A stretch of DNA of 64,000 bases, from positions 1-64,000 of the forward strand of contig NZ_FOHU01000011.1 in the NCBI RefSeq assembly GCF_900111615.1. The letters run 5' to 3'. This DNA comes from Natronincola peptidivorans. Its GTDB lineage: Bacteria; Bacillota; Clostridia; Peptostreptococcales; Natronincolaceae. The notes beneath the pieces are model-generated. The model ran no database searches. It was given only the letters and a program-made list of their open reading frames with translations, and was not told the origin of the DNA. Position numbers and translations under genes: made by a program. Below, piece by piece: positions 16,780-26,953 of the stretch. Within the stretch, counting starts at the first letter, position 1, and every line of letters starts with the position of its first letter.

Positions 16780-17301
16780 TCAGTAATATTTCTGTGCTTC
16801 AAAGATGTGATTAGGTAACAAGTCATTTAAACTAATGATTTTACTGCCTTTACTTTCATAATAACTTAGCATTTCGTCAATTTTCCTTTTATCATAACTG
16901 GTAACGCAATCTGATAGGACATTAACGCCATAATTTGCTTTGCGTAAGTTGTAACAGGTTGATTTAACACAAGCAACAGCATCTGCTCCTGCTATGTAGA
17001 AATCACATATTTCATTTTTACTAATAAAGTCTGTAAATTCTTCACTGCTTAATGCGTTTCCTTTGTATTTTGTAAAAACATTTTTTGATACTATTTTCAA
17101 GTCTGAAGTTAATTCAGACCCATATGTATTGGGTTTAAGAGTCCTCGTGCCGGCTGATAAATTTTCATGCCTTATATAAATAACATGAATATTATTATTG
17201 ACTGCCCAATCAATAGCTTTATTGATATTGCCAATAACATCCTTGTAATTCTTTGTTATGTCATTTTGAATATCTATTATTACTAAGGCTTTTTTCTGCA
17301 T
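16780..17301 (-). CDS. isochorismatase family cysteine hydrolase
   Basis: 173 residues. The catalytic triad of the family is visible: Asp in VIIDIQND (residue 10), Lys in FTKYKGNAL (~residue 80), and Cys in ACVKSTCYNL (~residue 114). Such proteins hydrolyse amide or imidic bonds (nicotinamidase, N-carbamoyl hydrolases) or isochorismate; the substrate cannot be told here. A strong GGAGGAAGGAGG precedes the start. It heads the operon that ends with the PfpI gene, and a YafY-type regulator is divergently placed 135 bp away. Confidence 0.88.
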   Translation of the reverse strand: MQKKALVIIDIQNDITKNYKDVIGNINKAIDWAVNNNIHVIYIRHENLSAGTRTLKPNTYGSELTSDLKIVSKNVFTKYKGNALSSEEFTDFISKNEICDFYIAGADAVACVKSTCYNLRKANYGVNVLSDCVTSYDKRKIDEMLSYYESKGSKIISLNDLLPNHIFEAQKYY

Positions 17302-17436
17302 AGTGTCTCCTCCTTCCTCCTGAAAGGTAGATTGATTTGTTTGCTTTTTTATTGTACCATGTAATTGTTGACAACAGTATGGCCATAATCTATAATGATA
17401 AAAAGAAATTTTGAAAAATTGAAAGGCGGCTGTCAG

Positions 17437-18369
17437 ATGAAAATTGACAGGCTTGTTAGCATTATTATGATACTCCTTGAAAAAGAGCGGATAGGCGCAC
17501 AGGAGTTAGCAGATATGTTTGAAGTTTCACCCCGCACAATCTACCGTGACATAGACACTATCAACATGGCGGGTATTCCTGTTTGTTCTGCACCGGGAGT
17601 TGGCGGTGGCTTTGAAATCATGCAGAAATACAAGATTGATAAAAAAGTTTTTTCGACTGCAGACCTTTCCGCTATCCTGATGGGGCTTTCCAATCTTTCT
17701 ACTATGATACGAGGGGATGAACTGGTAAACGCCCTTGCAAAAGTTAAGAGCTTTATCCCCGCCGACAGAGCAAAAGACATTGAATTAAAAGCAAATCAGA
17801 TTTACATAGATTTAAGTCCGTGGATAGGCAACAGAAATATTCAAGCATATTTAGAAATCATTAAAACATCTTTACTTGAAAGCAAATTGCTTTCTTTTGA
17901 ATATGCAGACCGCTATGGAAACAAAACTGCACGAACAGCCGAGCCTTATCAGCTTGTATTGAAAAATAGCCATTGGTATTGGCAAGGGTATTGCCTTAAA
18001 AGAAATGATTTTCGCTTATTCAAAATATCTCGCACATCAAACCTACAAATACAAGAGGAATTTTTTACGCCACGAGATTATCAAAAACCGCAGTTAGATT
18101 TTGCTGATATTTTGGCAACTATGCAAACAAAAATCAAAATTCGTATTCATAAATCTGTCATGGACAGGGTACTTGATTTTTGCGCTTATGAACACTTTTC
18201 GCCTGACGGCAATGAGCATTACATTGTTAGTTTTCCTTTCATAGAGAACGAATACTACTACAATATTCTTTTCAGTTTTGGGGATAAATGCGAGTGTTTA
18301 GAACCGTTACATATCCGCACAGAAATGAAGCGTAGAATACATGATATAGCTACCATATACGAAAATTAG
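17437..18369 (+). CDS. YafY-type HTH-WYL transcriptional regulator
   Basis: 310 residues from the ATG at MKIDRLVSII; an upstream ATG in frame lacks a ribosome site. An N-terminal HTH_11 (ELADMFEVSPRTIYRDIDTI) is followed by a linker and a WYL domain (residues ~135-230, YADRYGNKTARTAEPYQLVL, NSHWYWQGYCLKR) and a C-terminal WCX region. Its divergent position next to the isochorismatase-PfpI operon is the usual arrangement for a local regulator that senses a small ligand through WYL. Confidence 0.9.
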   Translation: MKIDRLVSIIMILLEKERIGAQELADMFEVSPRTIYRDIDTINMAGIPVCSAPGVGGGFEIMQKYKIDKKVFSTADLSAILMGLSNLSTMIRGDELVNALAKVKSFIPADRAKDIELKANQIYIDLSPWIGNRNIQAYLEIIKTSLLESKLLSFEYADRYGNKTARTAEPYQLVLKNSHWYWQGYCLKRNDFRLFKISRTSNLQIQEEFFTPRDYQKPQLDFADILATMQTKIKIRIHKSVMDRVLDFCAYEHFSPDGNEHYIVSFPFIENEYYYNILFSFGDKCECLEPLHIRTEMKRRIHDIATIYEN

Positions 18370-18429
18370 AACAAGGAGTCTATTCTCATATTCACAATAC
18401 TTTATGGTCGCTATATTGTGCTATTTCGT

Positions 18430-18600
18430 TGTTTCTGCTAACCGGCAAGCAGGGCAAGGTGGTACACACCTTGCGATTTTGCTCAAAATTCCCTTACGGG
18501 ATTGTTGGCAAATCTGCTTGTTGGGGAGTATCTCCAATCCCCACTGAACACACAATAAATTGTGTGGCTGCGCCTCCTGCGGAGGCTAGAAAAAGAACAG
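18430..18600 (-). other. mobilisation-region scar, possible oriT relic
   Basis: The segment has several short dyads (TCCCTTACGGGA, CACACAATAAATTGTGTG, CCTCCTGCGGAGG). Its minus-strand reading (AACAAGCAGATTTGCCA... TGAGCAAAATC) recalls the DNA just next to mob genes in Tn1549/CTn elements, where oriT lies. It adjoins a relaxase tail. No protein is coded. Assignment is from memory and unproven. Confidence 0.35.
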
Positions 18601-18606
18601 GGTAGC

Positions 18607-18906
18607 TTATCGCTGATCCTGTTCTTTTTCCTTTTCTTTTCTGGTCGTGTCACTCCCCAGAAGTTTATCGACATTCGCCTTTGCATTGAGGATTTCCCGC
18701 ATTTCTTTTTTAGCAGTGCTATACCTGATATAGTCTTTTTTCTTCTCGGAAAGCAACTCGGCATATTCAGCTTGCAAGGCTTTTACTGTAGGAAGCTTTT
18801 TCATATGCAATTCATCAAATGCCGCCTTTGCCGCCTTGTGCAAAAGCAAGTCGGCAGTATGCTTATCGTAGAATTTTATGGAGTATCCTGCCTTACGATA
18901 CTCGGT
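18607..18906 (-). pseudogene. relaxase/mobilisation protein, C-terminal remnant
   Basis: About 99 residues reading EYRKAGYSIKFYDKHTADLL, then KAAFDELHMKKLPTVKALQA, then a coiled-coil (YAELLSEKKKDYIRYSTAKK) and a basic tail ending KEKEKEQDQR. This is the conserved C-terminal end of MobA-type relaxases of Tn1549/CTn-like integrative elements. The catalytic N-terminal relaxase domain is gone; the upstream frame closes at once. Same strand as the sigma-like remnant at 15.2 kb. Confidence 0.75.
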
Positions 18907-18976
18907 TTAAACATCACGGGTTTTTGCGTAATTGATGATGTGGATCTTAAGGACTGTAATTTCACCCATGCACCTT

Positions 18977-19070
18977 CGGGGTCAGGCTTGAATTATTTAT
19001 TGCTTTCTTGCCCTATAATCACTCTATTTCATCATACTATTCATAAAGGAATATTTCATGCCTGACCCTT
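18977..19070. mobile_element. 94-bp REP-like mini-element (RAYT deletion derivative)
   Basis: It starts CGGGGTCAGGCTTGAATTAT (identical over 23 bp to the unit at 15160) and ends TTTCATGCCTGACCCTT, so the ends are inverted: GGGTCAGGC versus GCCTGACCC. Full elements of this type carry a Y1 transposase gene between such ends; here only ~60 bp of filler remains. Confidence 0.65.
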
Positions 19071-19085
19071 TAAACAGCTTGTTTT

Positions 19086-20623
19086 TTATATCAAATCGGA
19101 TTTTTGAAGAAGTTTTCTAATCATTACGGCGGTTTCTGCTCTTGTTACATTCTTCTTAGGCTCAAGGAGTTGCCAGATATTTTGTGCTGGTATGATATTA
19201 CCTTCTATACATATAGCAGTGCTTCCTTTTGCCCAGTTTGCGGTTCCACTAAAATCAACATACTCTGCTCCTGTTTTATCTATGTCTTCTACTTCAATTT
19301 CTAAATCCGTAGTTTCCATTGCATTTACTATCATTGTCATCGCTTGTTCTCTTGTGATTTTATCCATGGGTCCGAATTTATTATCTCCGTATCCGGATAT
19401 TATTCCATAGCTGTATGCTGTCTTGATGTAGCCATAATACCAAGCATCGGAATTAACATCGGTAAATGAGTTGTTTCCTTCACCGGGCTTTAACCCTAAA
19501 GCTCTAGTTATCATTGTCGCAAATTCGGCTCGGGTTATATCACGGTTAGGTTCAAATATTTCTTCACTTATTCCGCTTATTATCATTCTTGAGGCCATAT
19601 CATGGATATCTTCCTTTGCCCAATGAGTTTCTATGTCTTTAAATTCTATGGGATAATATATTACAGCATAGATGCTGTTGGTGAGGCTGTTGATTCTGGC
19701 GTAATGTTTACCCTCTATAGCAACAATCTTTGTAGGTACATGTCTTGCGGTGCCATCAGAATCTACAATTATACCTGTTGTAATTTTACTTGGGTCAACA
19801 CCCTCAGGAATAGCTATCATTCTTTCCACATAGCTGTTGAATAAGAACCGGATGTTGTCGTTGAATATACATTAAATCCTTTTGCTCCTTCTACTCCATT
19901 CCACTCTAAATGCACACTAGAATCTCCAGCTATTGGTGGTTTTATAGTAGGTGCGCCTAATGGGTCGTGAGTACCAGGATTATCTATCATCTTACGAGCA
20001 CCATTTACTGTGATATTATCTAAGTAAATTACATCTGCATCTTTAGTACCAATAAAAAGAATAATACTAATCATTTTACTGTCATCAGCATCTTCTGCAA
20101 TAGCATTAAAATTAGGAGCATCGTCTGTATTAATTGTTAGCAATGCTTTATATGTACCGTCAGATTGTTGTGTAAAATCACTCTCCCGGACTATAACTGC
20201 TCTACGAGGATTCGCCCACATACTGGCTGGGCTTTGAGGAACGGCTGCAATAGACACAGTAGCAGGTGCAGCTGCTATTACATCCATGGTTAAGGTTTCT
20301 GCTCCTAATATGTCCTGAGTTTTCTTCCATCCATCAGCCGAAATCCGAAGGTTTGCCCAATAGTTTCCTTCTGAGATATCATTACTGGCAGATAAACCTT
20401 CTATTTTAAGAGAATTATTATCATTGGATAGAGTAACATTTTTTACAGGACTATCGGCATTTACGTCAAATCCTTGGGTTGTCCCATCATCAAAATCCCA
20501 AATTACTTCACTAAAGTTTTCTTTTGTACCGTCATCTGTTTCAGCTCCTGCAACCATAAATGGAAAAAAACTAAGCAGCATGGTAATGATAATAAGAAAA
20601 GGCAAGGCTCGTTTCTTACACAT
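19086..20623 (-). pseudogene. SLH-anchored carbohydrate-binding surface protein, frameshifted
   Basis: Two consecutive minus-strand frames overlap by 13 nt. The first (268 residues) has a signal peptide, a CBM27-like beta domain (WDFDDGTTQGFDVNADS..., SADGWKKTQDILGAETLTMD) and the start of a fibronectin III domain (PPIAGDSSVHLEWNGVEGA). The second (247 residues) opens mid-domain and ends in three SLH repeats (FKDIETHWAKEDIHDM, FTDVNSDAWYYGYI, and a third after DIDKTG). In glycoside hydrolases such as mannanases a catalytic domain would lie between. The junction looks like a deletion that also shifted frame near 19820, so anchoring and export halves are uncoupled. Programmed frameshifting is unlikely, as no slippery site is seen. 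Confidence 0.75.
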
Positions 20624-20782
20624 AACATAGACCTCCTAACAGATTTTAATTGGGTAATCATCAGAGATAGTTCCTAGCTGTTGTCAATTCTTAGAATAAT
20701 TGTTTAAACTTCAAAACGCAACCAAAAAGAACTGTCCCTACTGATTATATTATATCAGAGGATTCTAACAGGATTCTGACAA

Positions 20783-20836
20783 AAAAGTGTCAAAAGCACT
20801 TCTTCTAACACCTAACGAAGTACTCTTGACACTTTT
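20783..20836. terminator. 20-bp stem-loop
   Basis: AAAAGTGTCAAAAGCACTTC pairs with GAAGTACTCTTGACACTTTT (18 of 20), loop 14 nt. A-run on one flank and T-run on the other give it a terminator shape in both directions. It lies upstream of the SLH pseudogene, so it probably insulates it from plus-side transcription. Confidence 0.5.
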
Positions 20837-21048
20837 ATACTTACCCGGTGGCAAGCATATGTGCGAAAAAATTTTTAAATTATCATACAACAATCTTTAG
20901 TTTATATCAAGTATCTATGAATTATTTATAGTAGTATTTTAATAAGAATAATCATATTTCATTTCTTTAGAATCCTATAGTTTTTTTTTATTAATAACAG
21001 CAAATAATTATCGCTCTACTTCCTTAAATATTTTGCATACTTCCATAC

Positions 21049-21141
21049 TTTTTCGCAAAATAACTTTATTCTGCGAAATTTTTTCCCCCTTCTAAAGCAA
21101 ATTTCTCCAAACACCGTCTAGGGGAACATGTATCACTACTC
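21049..21141. repeat. dispersed two-hairpin element, copy 1
   Basis: Hairpin 1: TTTCGCA...TGCGAAA. Then TTTCCCCCTT, and a second weaker hairpin ending in the block GTCTAGGGGAACATGTAT. Copy 2 lies at 31252-31340 with the same order and spacing. Neither copy adjoins a transposase gene. It may be a non-autonomous element related to IS200/IS605-type ends or a structured RNA. Confidence 0.6.
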
Positions 21142-21358
21142 TATTTTTGCTTAAAAATTTTAGAAGCCTTTGATACCAGCCTATTGCCTCTCTACCAACA
21201 CAACTGCCTCAACATGGGTGCATGTGATAACATATATTTTAAAAACGGTCGTTACTTATGATAAGTTCAGCGTATCACGTAAACTGCAGTTTTTATAAGT
21301 TAAGTCAACTACTGGTATTATCCAGATAATTGCGTCAATGACAGTGTGCCTTTCCCCT

Positions 21359-21724
21359 TTAACTAATGCTCAATTTTTCAATAGCCTCTTTTACATTTGA
21401 CAAGAAAAATATATCTTTCCCTTTGTTACACTCATATATGAAATCTTCCAAGCTGTTACTTGAATACATAGAAAAATCTCCGACTATTGCAATTTTTATC
21501 TTGTAATTAATAAATTTTTGTAAAATTTCCCCAGCCAGCAGTGTTCTTAAGCGGAAAAAGTCCTCACATATTGCTGATTTATTCAAAATTATACGATTAC
21601 AGTCTGCTTCAAAGTTAACTGTTGCCATTAGATCTAATGCAGACTGAACATCATTTATTAGTATCTCGTTACTACTTACAAAGGCGATTTCTACATTATT
21701 CTCTTTTATCGTAGTTACTTTCAT
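21359..21724 (-). CDS. DUF4180 domain protein
   Basis: 121 residues matching DUF4180 over the full length by recognised blocks: ALDLMATVNFEADCNRIILN, KSAICEDFFRLRTLLAGEIL, YKIKIAIVGDFSMYSSNSLE and FIYECNKGKDIFF. The function of the family is unknown; it often lies near TetR or stress genes. GGAGG precedes the ATG. The upstream neighbour, a SUMF1-like gene, is 92 nt away on the same strand. Confidence 0.85.
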   Translation of the reverse strand: MKVTTIKENNVEIAFVSSNEILINDVQSALDLMATVNFEADCNRIILNKSAICEDFFRLRTLLAGEILQKFINYKIKIAIVGDFSMYSSNSLEDFIYECNKGKDIFFLSNVKEAIEKLSIS

Positions 21725-21816
21725 AATCGTCCTCCAATCAATGAGTAATCTTTGTTACACTATGTAAAGCGAATATGTTTTGAATGAGTCCTTCACCATT
21801 TTTGTTTCATTAGACT

Positions 21817-22506
21817 TCATACTCCATTAAAAGACTTTGCAAGGCGGAATCCAAGGTCGTCGATGCCAAACGTTGGGTGACTACGTCGGCGATTAGTCGC
21901 CAGACAGCCCCTTGCAGGATCACACCAACCTCCACCACGAAAAACTCGATAGGAACCGTATACTTGCTCATCATATACATCCCAACACCACTCCCAAACA
22001 TTTCCTAACATATCATATAGACCCCATGCATTTGGTTCTTTTTGTCCTACTTCATGGGTTTTGCCAGCTGAGTTTTCTTTGTACCAGGCAATTTTATCAA
22101 TTTCTCCGTATCTAACTTCTGTGGTTCCTGCTCTACAGGCATACTCCCACTCTGCTTCAGAAGGAAGACGATAGCCGTTGGATTCCCAATTACAGATGAC
22201 ATTTTGGCCATTACTACTTATAGAATAACATTCCCTTAATCCGTCTTTCTGAGAAAGTAGGTTGCAAAAAGAAATTGCTTCATTCCATGAAACATTTTCA
22301 GCGGGATTTCGATCCCCTTTAAAAGAGAAAGGGACTTCTTGGGTAATGGAAGCATATAAATCCTGGGTTACAGGATATTTAGCAAGAAGAAACGGTTTTA
22401 TTTCGACCTTCCATTTATGCTTTATTCTATCGTCATTCAATACTATCTCTCCACTTGGAATTTTCACCATCATTTCATTCACATAGCTCTTTATTTCACT
22501 AGACAC
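21817..22506 (-). CDS. formylglycine-generating-enzyme-like (SUMF1) protein
   Basis: 229 residues, GTG start with AGGAGG 8 nt upstream. Family blocks: LLAKYPVTQDLYASI, NPAENVSWNEAISFCNLLS, YRLPSEAEWEYACRAGT, GLYDMLGNVWEWCWD, YRVFRGGGW, RRSHPTFGIDDLGFRLA. The copper-binding Cys pair of true FGE (in a SYLCHxSYC-type block) is replaced by GGWCDPARGC, so sulfatase activation is doubtful; many bacterial members are carbohydrate-binding or ergothioneine-like relatives. No sulfatase gene is nearby. Confidence 0.88.
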   Translation of the reverse strand: MSSEIKSYVNEMMVKIPSGEIVLNDDRIKHKWKVEIKPFLLAKYPVTQDLYASITQEVPFSFKGDRNPAENVSWNEAISFCNLLSQKDGLRECYSISSNGQNVICNWESNGYRLPSEAEWEYACRAGTTEVRYGEIDKIAWYKENSAGKTHEVGQKEPNAWGLYDMLGNVWEWCWDVYDEQVYGSYRVFRGGGWCDPARGCLATNRRRSHPTFGIDDLGFRLAKSFNGV

Positions 22507-22622
22507 TTCACTAACCTCCTAATCTATGCTGGAAATTACAGTCATATTCATTCCCTCTAAAAAGACTCTTAATACAACCTCAATAATCAGTTCTTTGTTT
22601 ATGATTCCAGCTCTCTTTGGAT

Positions 22623-23102
22623 CTATTTCTCTACAAGCATTGAAATTGTGCTTAACATATTTTCTATAAATTTTATACTCCCCCAAAGAATCACTCTTGA
22701 TCTTTTATCCTTCTCATCATATTTTATATGAATTGTAGATTTTCCGATTTCTGGGTCTTTACAATTCGCTATAGCTATAAGTGTATTTGATATTTTTATA
22801 TATTCATCCTTTTCAGTTTCTTTGACGTCCACCACAGCTGATACATTTATCCGCTCTGATATAGTGTCTGCTTTTTCTCCTACAGTAGAGTAATCAATAT
22901 TTGACTCCTCATTTATCTCTTCATTGCTCATTCTAATATTTTTCTTTTCCATAAAGGCACTTAAGTCATGTCCTGAAATTCGCCACTGCTTTCCAACTTT
23001 ACTTGCTCCAAGCTTACCTTCGGTTATAAATTTTCTTATAGTTTTATGATGCATTCCTAACAGTTCTGAGATTTGATCTATTGTATAAAATTTATCTTTC
23101 AT
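22623..23102 (-). CDS. excisionase/MerR-type helix-turn-helix DNA-binding protein
   Basis: 159 residues from the ATG behind AAAGGAAG; the longer frame has no ribosome site. Residues 1-50 are an excisionase-family HTH (YTIDQISELLGMHHKTIRKF, LGASKVGKQWRISGHDLSAF). The remaining ~110 residues carry a possible beta domain (IAIANCKDPEIGKSTIHIKY, DKRSRVILWGSI) that I do not recognise. Three 20-bp iterons lie 69-128 nt upstream of the start, so self-regulation is plausible. Confidence 0.8.
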   Translation of the reverse strand: MKDKFYTIDQISELLGMHHKTIRKFITEGKLGASKVGKQWRISGHDLSAFMEKKNIRMSNEEINEESNIDYSTVGEKADTISERINVSAVVDVKETEKDEYIKISNTLIAIANCKDPEIGKSTIHIKYDEKDKRSRVILWGSIKFIENMLSTISMLVEK

Positions 23103-23170
23103 TATTTTTTCTTCCTTTCTTAATTTCTCTATGACCAAATTATAATAGACTTTTTATCACTCGTCAATTA

Positions 23171-23230
23171 CTTTATGGTGTTTTATTTAACTTTATTGTG
23201 TTTTATTTGTATTTATTGTATTCTATTGCT
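23171..23230. repeat. three tandem 20-bp iterons
   Basis: CTTTATGGTGTTTTATTTAA, CTTTATTGTGTTTTATTTGT and ATTTATTGTATTCTATTGCT follow one another without gaps. The period is exactly 20 bp, close to two helical turns, so each unit presents the same face. They lie just upstream of the HTH gene, as operator iterons would. Confidence 0.65.
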
Positions 23231-23247
23231 TCTTTTCCATTATAAAA

Positions 23248-23284
23248 AAACAATCCCATGCAAGTAATCTTCGTGGGATTGTTT
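23248..23284 (-). terminator. intrinsic terminator of the membrane-protein gene
   Basis: AAACAATCCCA pairs perfectly with TGGGATTGTTT; on the minus strand the stem is followed by TTTTTTTATAAT. It lies ~160 nt past the stop of the upstream gene. Confidence 0.75.
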
Positions 23285-23441
23285 GCTAATATGCTTATAT
23301 TATTCTCTTATTTACTCTATATTTTAATAAAAACCACACACCCTACATGTATTTTGATAGAGAGATGATAATATTTCCCCCTGGGAGAGTTCTGTCATTG
23401 AGCCTCAAATTTATTTATATACATAAAAACTTTTTCATCTG

Positions 23442-23984
23442 CTACAAGTGGGAACTTTGCCGTGAAGCAACTCTATTGTATATTATTTTGCTAGATAAAT
23501 ATGCCCCTACTATGCCTAAAATATAAATAATACTGGATAATATAGTAATATGTACCCAATTCCCTAACAACTTATACATAGCATTTCCTGTAAAGTGGTA
23601 GGATACAAAAAAAGTCAATAAAATAGATATCATAGGATAAAGTCCAACAGATGCCATTATCTTCCATGAATGTTTGTAATCACGAAACAAAAGTAGCGTT
23701 ATTAAATCAGTAGTTATTCCAGTCAAAAAAATAGCAATTCCCATAAATAATGTTACAGGGGTCATTAAAATAGCAAAAACTGTACTTACAGTTGTTATTA
23801 CACCTATTTTTTGTACCTTTTGAACGGGTATAAATAGCATAAATCCTAAAAATGGTGCTAAAATAATAAATTTATGCCCTGGGATCGGTAAGAAACTCCC
23901 CATGAAGTAAAATACATAACCTATTACCACAGTCAATGCTCCTACTATTCCTATCATTGTCATATCTTTCACTGTATATCTCAT
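23442..23984 (-). CDS. integral membrane protein, ECF-transporter S-component-like
   Basis: 180 residues with five to six hydrophobic helices (MIGIVGALTVVIGYVFYFMG, FIILAPFLGFMLFIPV, VITTVSTVFAILMTPVTLFM, GIAIFLTGITTDLITLLLF, ...ISILLTFFVSYH, THITILSSIIYILGIVGAYL). Size and the N-terminal alternating Ala/Gly helix suit the S components of energy-coupling factor transporters; the substrate is unknown and no EcfA or T gene is close. It may share a general ECF module encoded elsewhere. Confidence 0.65.
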   Translation of the reverse strand: MRYTVKDMTMIGIVGALTVVIGYVFYFMGSFLPIPGHKFIILAPFLGFMLFIPVQKVQKIGVITTVSTVFAILMTPVTLFMGIAIFLTGITTDLITLLLFRDYKHSWKIMASVGLYPMISILLTFFVSYHFTGNAMYKLLGNWVHITILSSIIYILGIVGAYLSSKIIYNRVASRQSSHL

Positions 23985-24204
23985 TTAGAGCCTCCATTGA
24001 TACTTTATATAATAAGTCAAGACAATATGTGTCAAATGCTTTCTGTTCCCTCAAAATTAAGAGAGCGGATTCCTTTCAACTTGTAGAAGAATTCCTAATA
24101 TAAAATTACCACATTCTTATATCTCATAAACATAAATACACAATAATTTATGATTTACATTTCAGTCAGAATATTATTAAGAGTTAGATTAAGGCTATAA
24201 GCCA

Positions 24205-24327
24205 ATGGGTAAAAAAAAGATTAAGGAAACCAAGAGAAAATCTAAATCTCCACCTAGAGGTAGAGCTAGAACCAGGTCCTTAACATCAGAAGAACCAGTA
24301 AAAAGACTACACGTAGCCAGTGAGTAA
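24205..24327 (+). CDS. possible 40-residue Lys/Arg-rich small protein
   Basis: The product is MGKKKIKETKRKSKSPPRGR followed by ARTRSLTSEEPVKRLHVASE. The composition is unlike random AT-rich DNA, but there is no good ribosome site. Could be a relic or a chance frame. Confidence 0.25.
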   Translation: MGKKKIKETKRKSKSPPRGRARTRSLTSEEPVKRLHVASE

Positions 24328-24410
24328 TTTTAAAAAAGTTTCCAAGCTAGAAAGGATGTGATAAAGTCAAATATCTTCAGTTAAAGTAATAGTTTAGATT
24401 CATTATAACA

Positions 24411-24425
24411 TAAGAATAATTATTG
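24411..24425 (+). promoter_or_regulatory. PerR-box-like site upstream of katG
   Basis: TAAGAATAATTATTG matches 9 of the 12 defined positions of the Per box (TTAnAATnATTnTAA) and is ~75 nt before the katG start. PerR control of katG is the rule in Firmicutes; the match is suggestive only. Confidence 0.45.
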
Positions 24426-24499
24426 CTATACAGTTTATGAGTTTCTTGCGATTAGAGTTGTACGAATTTACTACTTAATTTAGAGAAGGGAGAAAATAA

Positions 24500-26683
<2,184 letters not shown>

Positions 26684-26742
26684 CCGCTGTTACGGCTATT
26701 ATAGTAACAAATCCCTGAGCCTTCGCAGGAAAGTGGAGGAAG

Positions 26743-26778
26743 AAATTGAGGCTTGGAGCCATTTCCAAGCCTCAATTT
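26743..26778 (+). terminator. katG terminator
   Basis: AAATTGAGGCTTGGA and TCCAAGCCTCAATTT form a perfect 15-bp stem with a short loop followed by TACTTTTATAG, 60 nt after the stop. Confidence 0.8.
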
Positions 26779-26953
26779 TACTTTTATAGATTTTATATTT
26801 TCATAATTTTGATATGAATGAATTTGCTAGTTTAATCCTTTGGCATTTTTATTTTCAGTTTACTTAAAGCTCCTCTATAATTCCTCTAGCTCAATCTTGA
26901 TTTTGAAATCCAAGTATCCTTCATCTGATACTACTAACTTTGATTTGTGGCAG

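Larger units (their letters stand above)
20624..21358. other. intergenic region with hairpin and repeated two-hairpin element
   Basis: No coding frame is supported. It contains the stem-loop at ~20.8 kb and copy 1 of a dispersed structured element at ~21.1 kb, both listed separately. The remainder is AT-rich filler. Confidence 0.4.
23985..24499. other. divergent region before katG
   Basis: It carries a possible small basic ORF and a PerR-like box (both listed). I looked for a riboswitch upstream of the ECF-like gene and saw no recognised conserved core. Confidence 0.4.

Noticed and set aside
18483-18764. Minus-strand frame of 93 residues (MPSCFPRRKKTISGIALLKK...).
   Set aside because: It is an alternate-frame shadow of the relaxase remnant, whose frame has recognisable family sequence.
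19817-19829. Programmed frameshift joining the two halves of the SLH gene.
   Set aside because: No slippery heptamer or downstream structure seen at the overlap; a missing internal domain points to deletion.
23985-24499. Riboswitch upstream of the ECF-like membrane gene.
   Set aside because: No conserved core of a known class could be recognised by eye.
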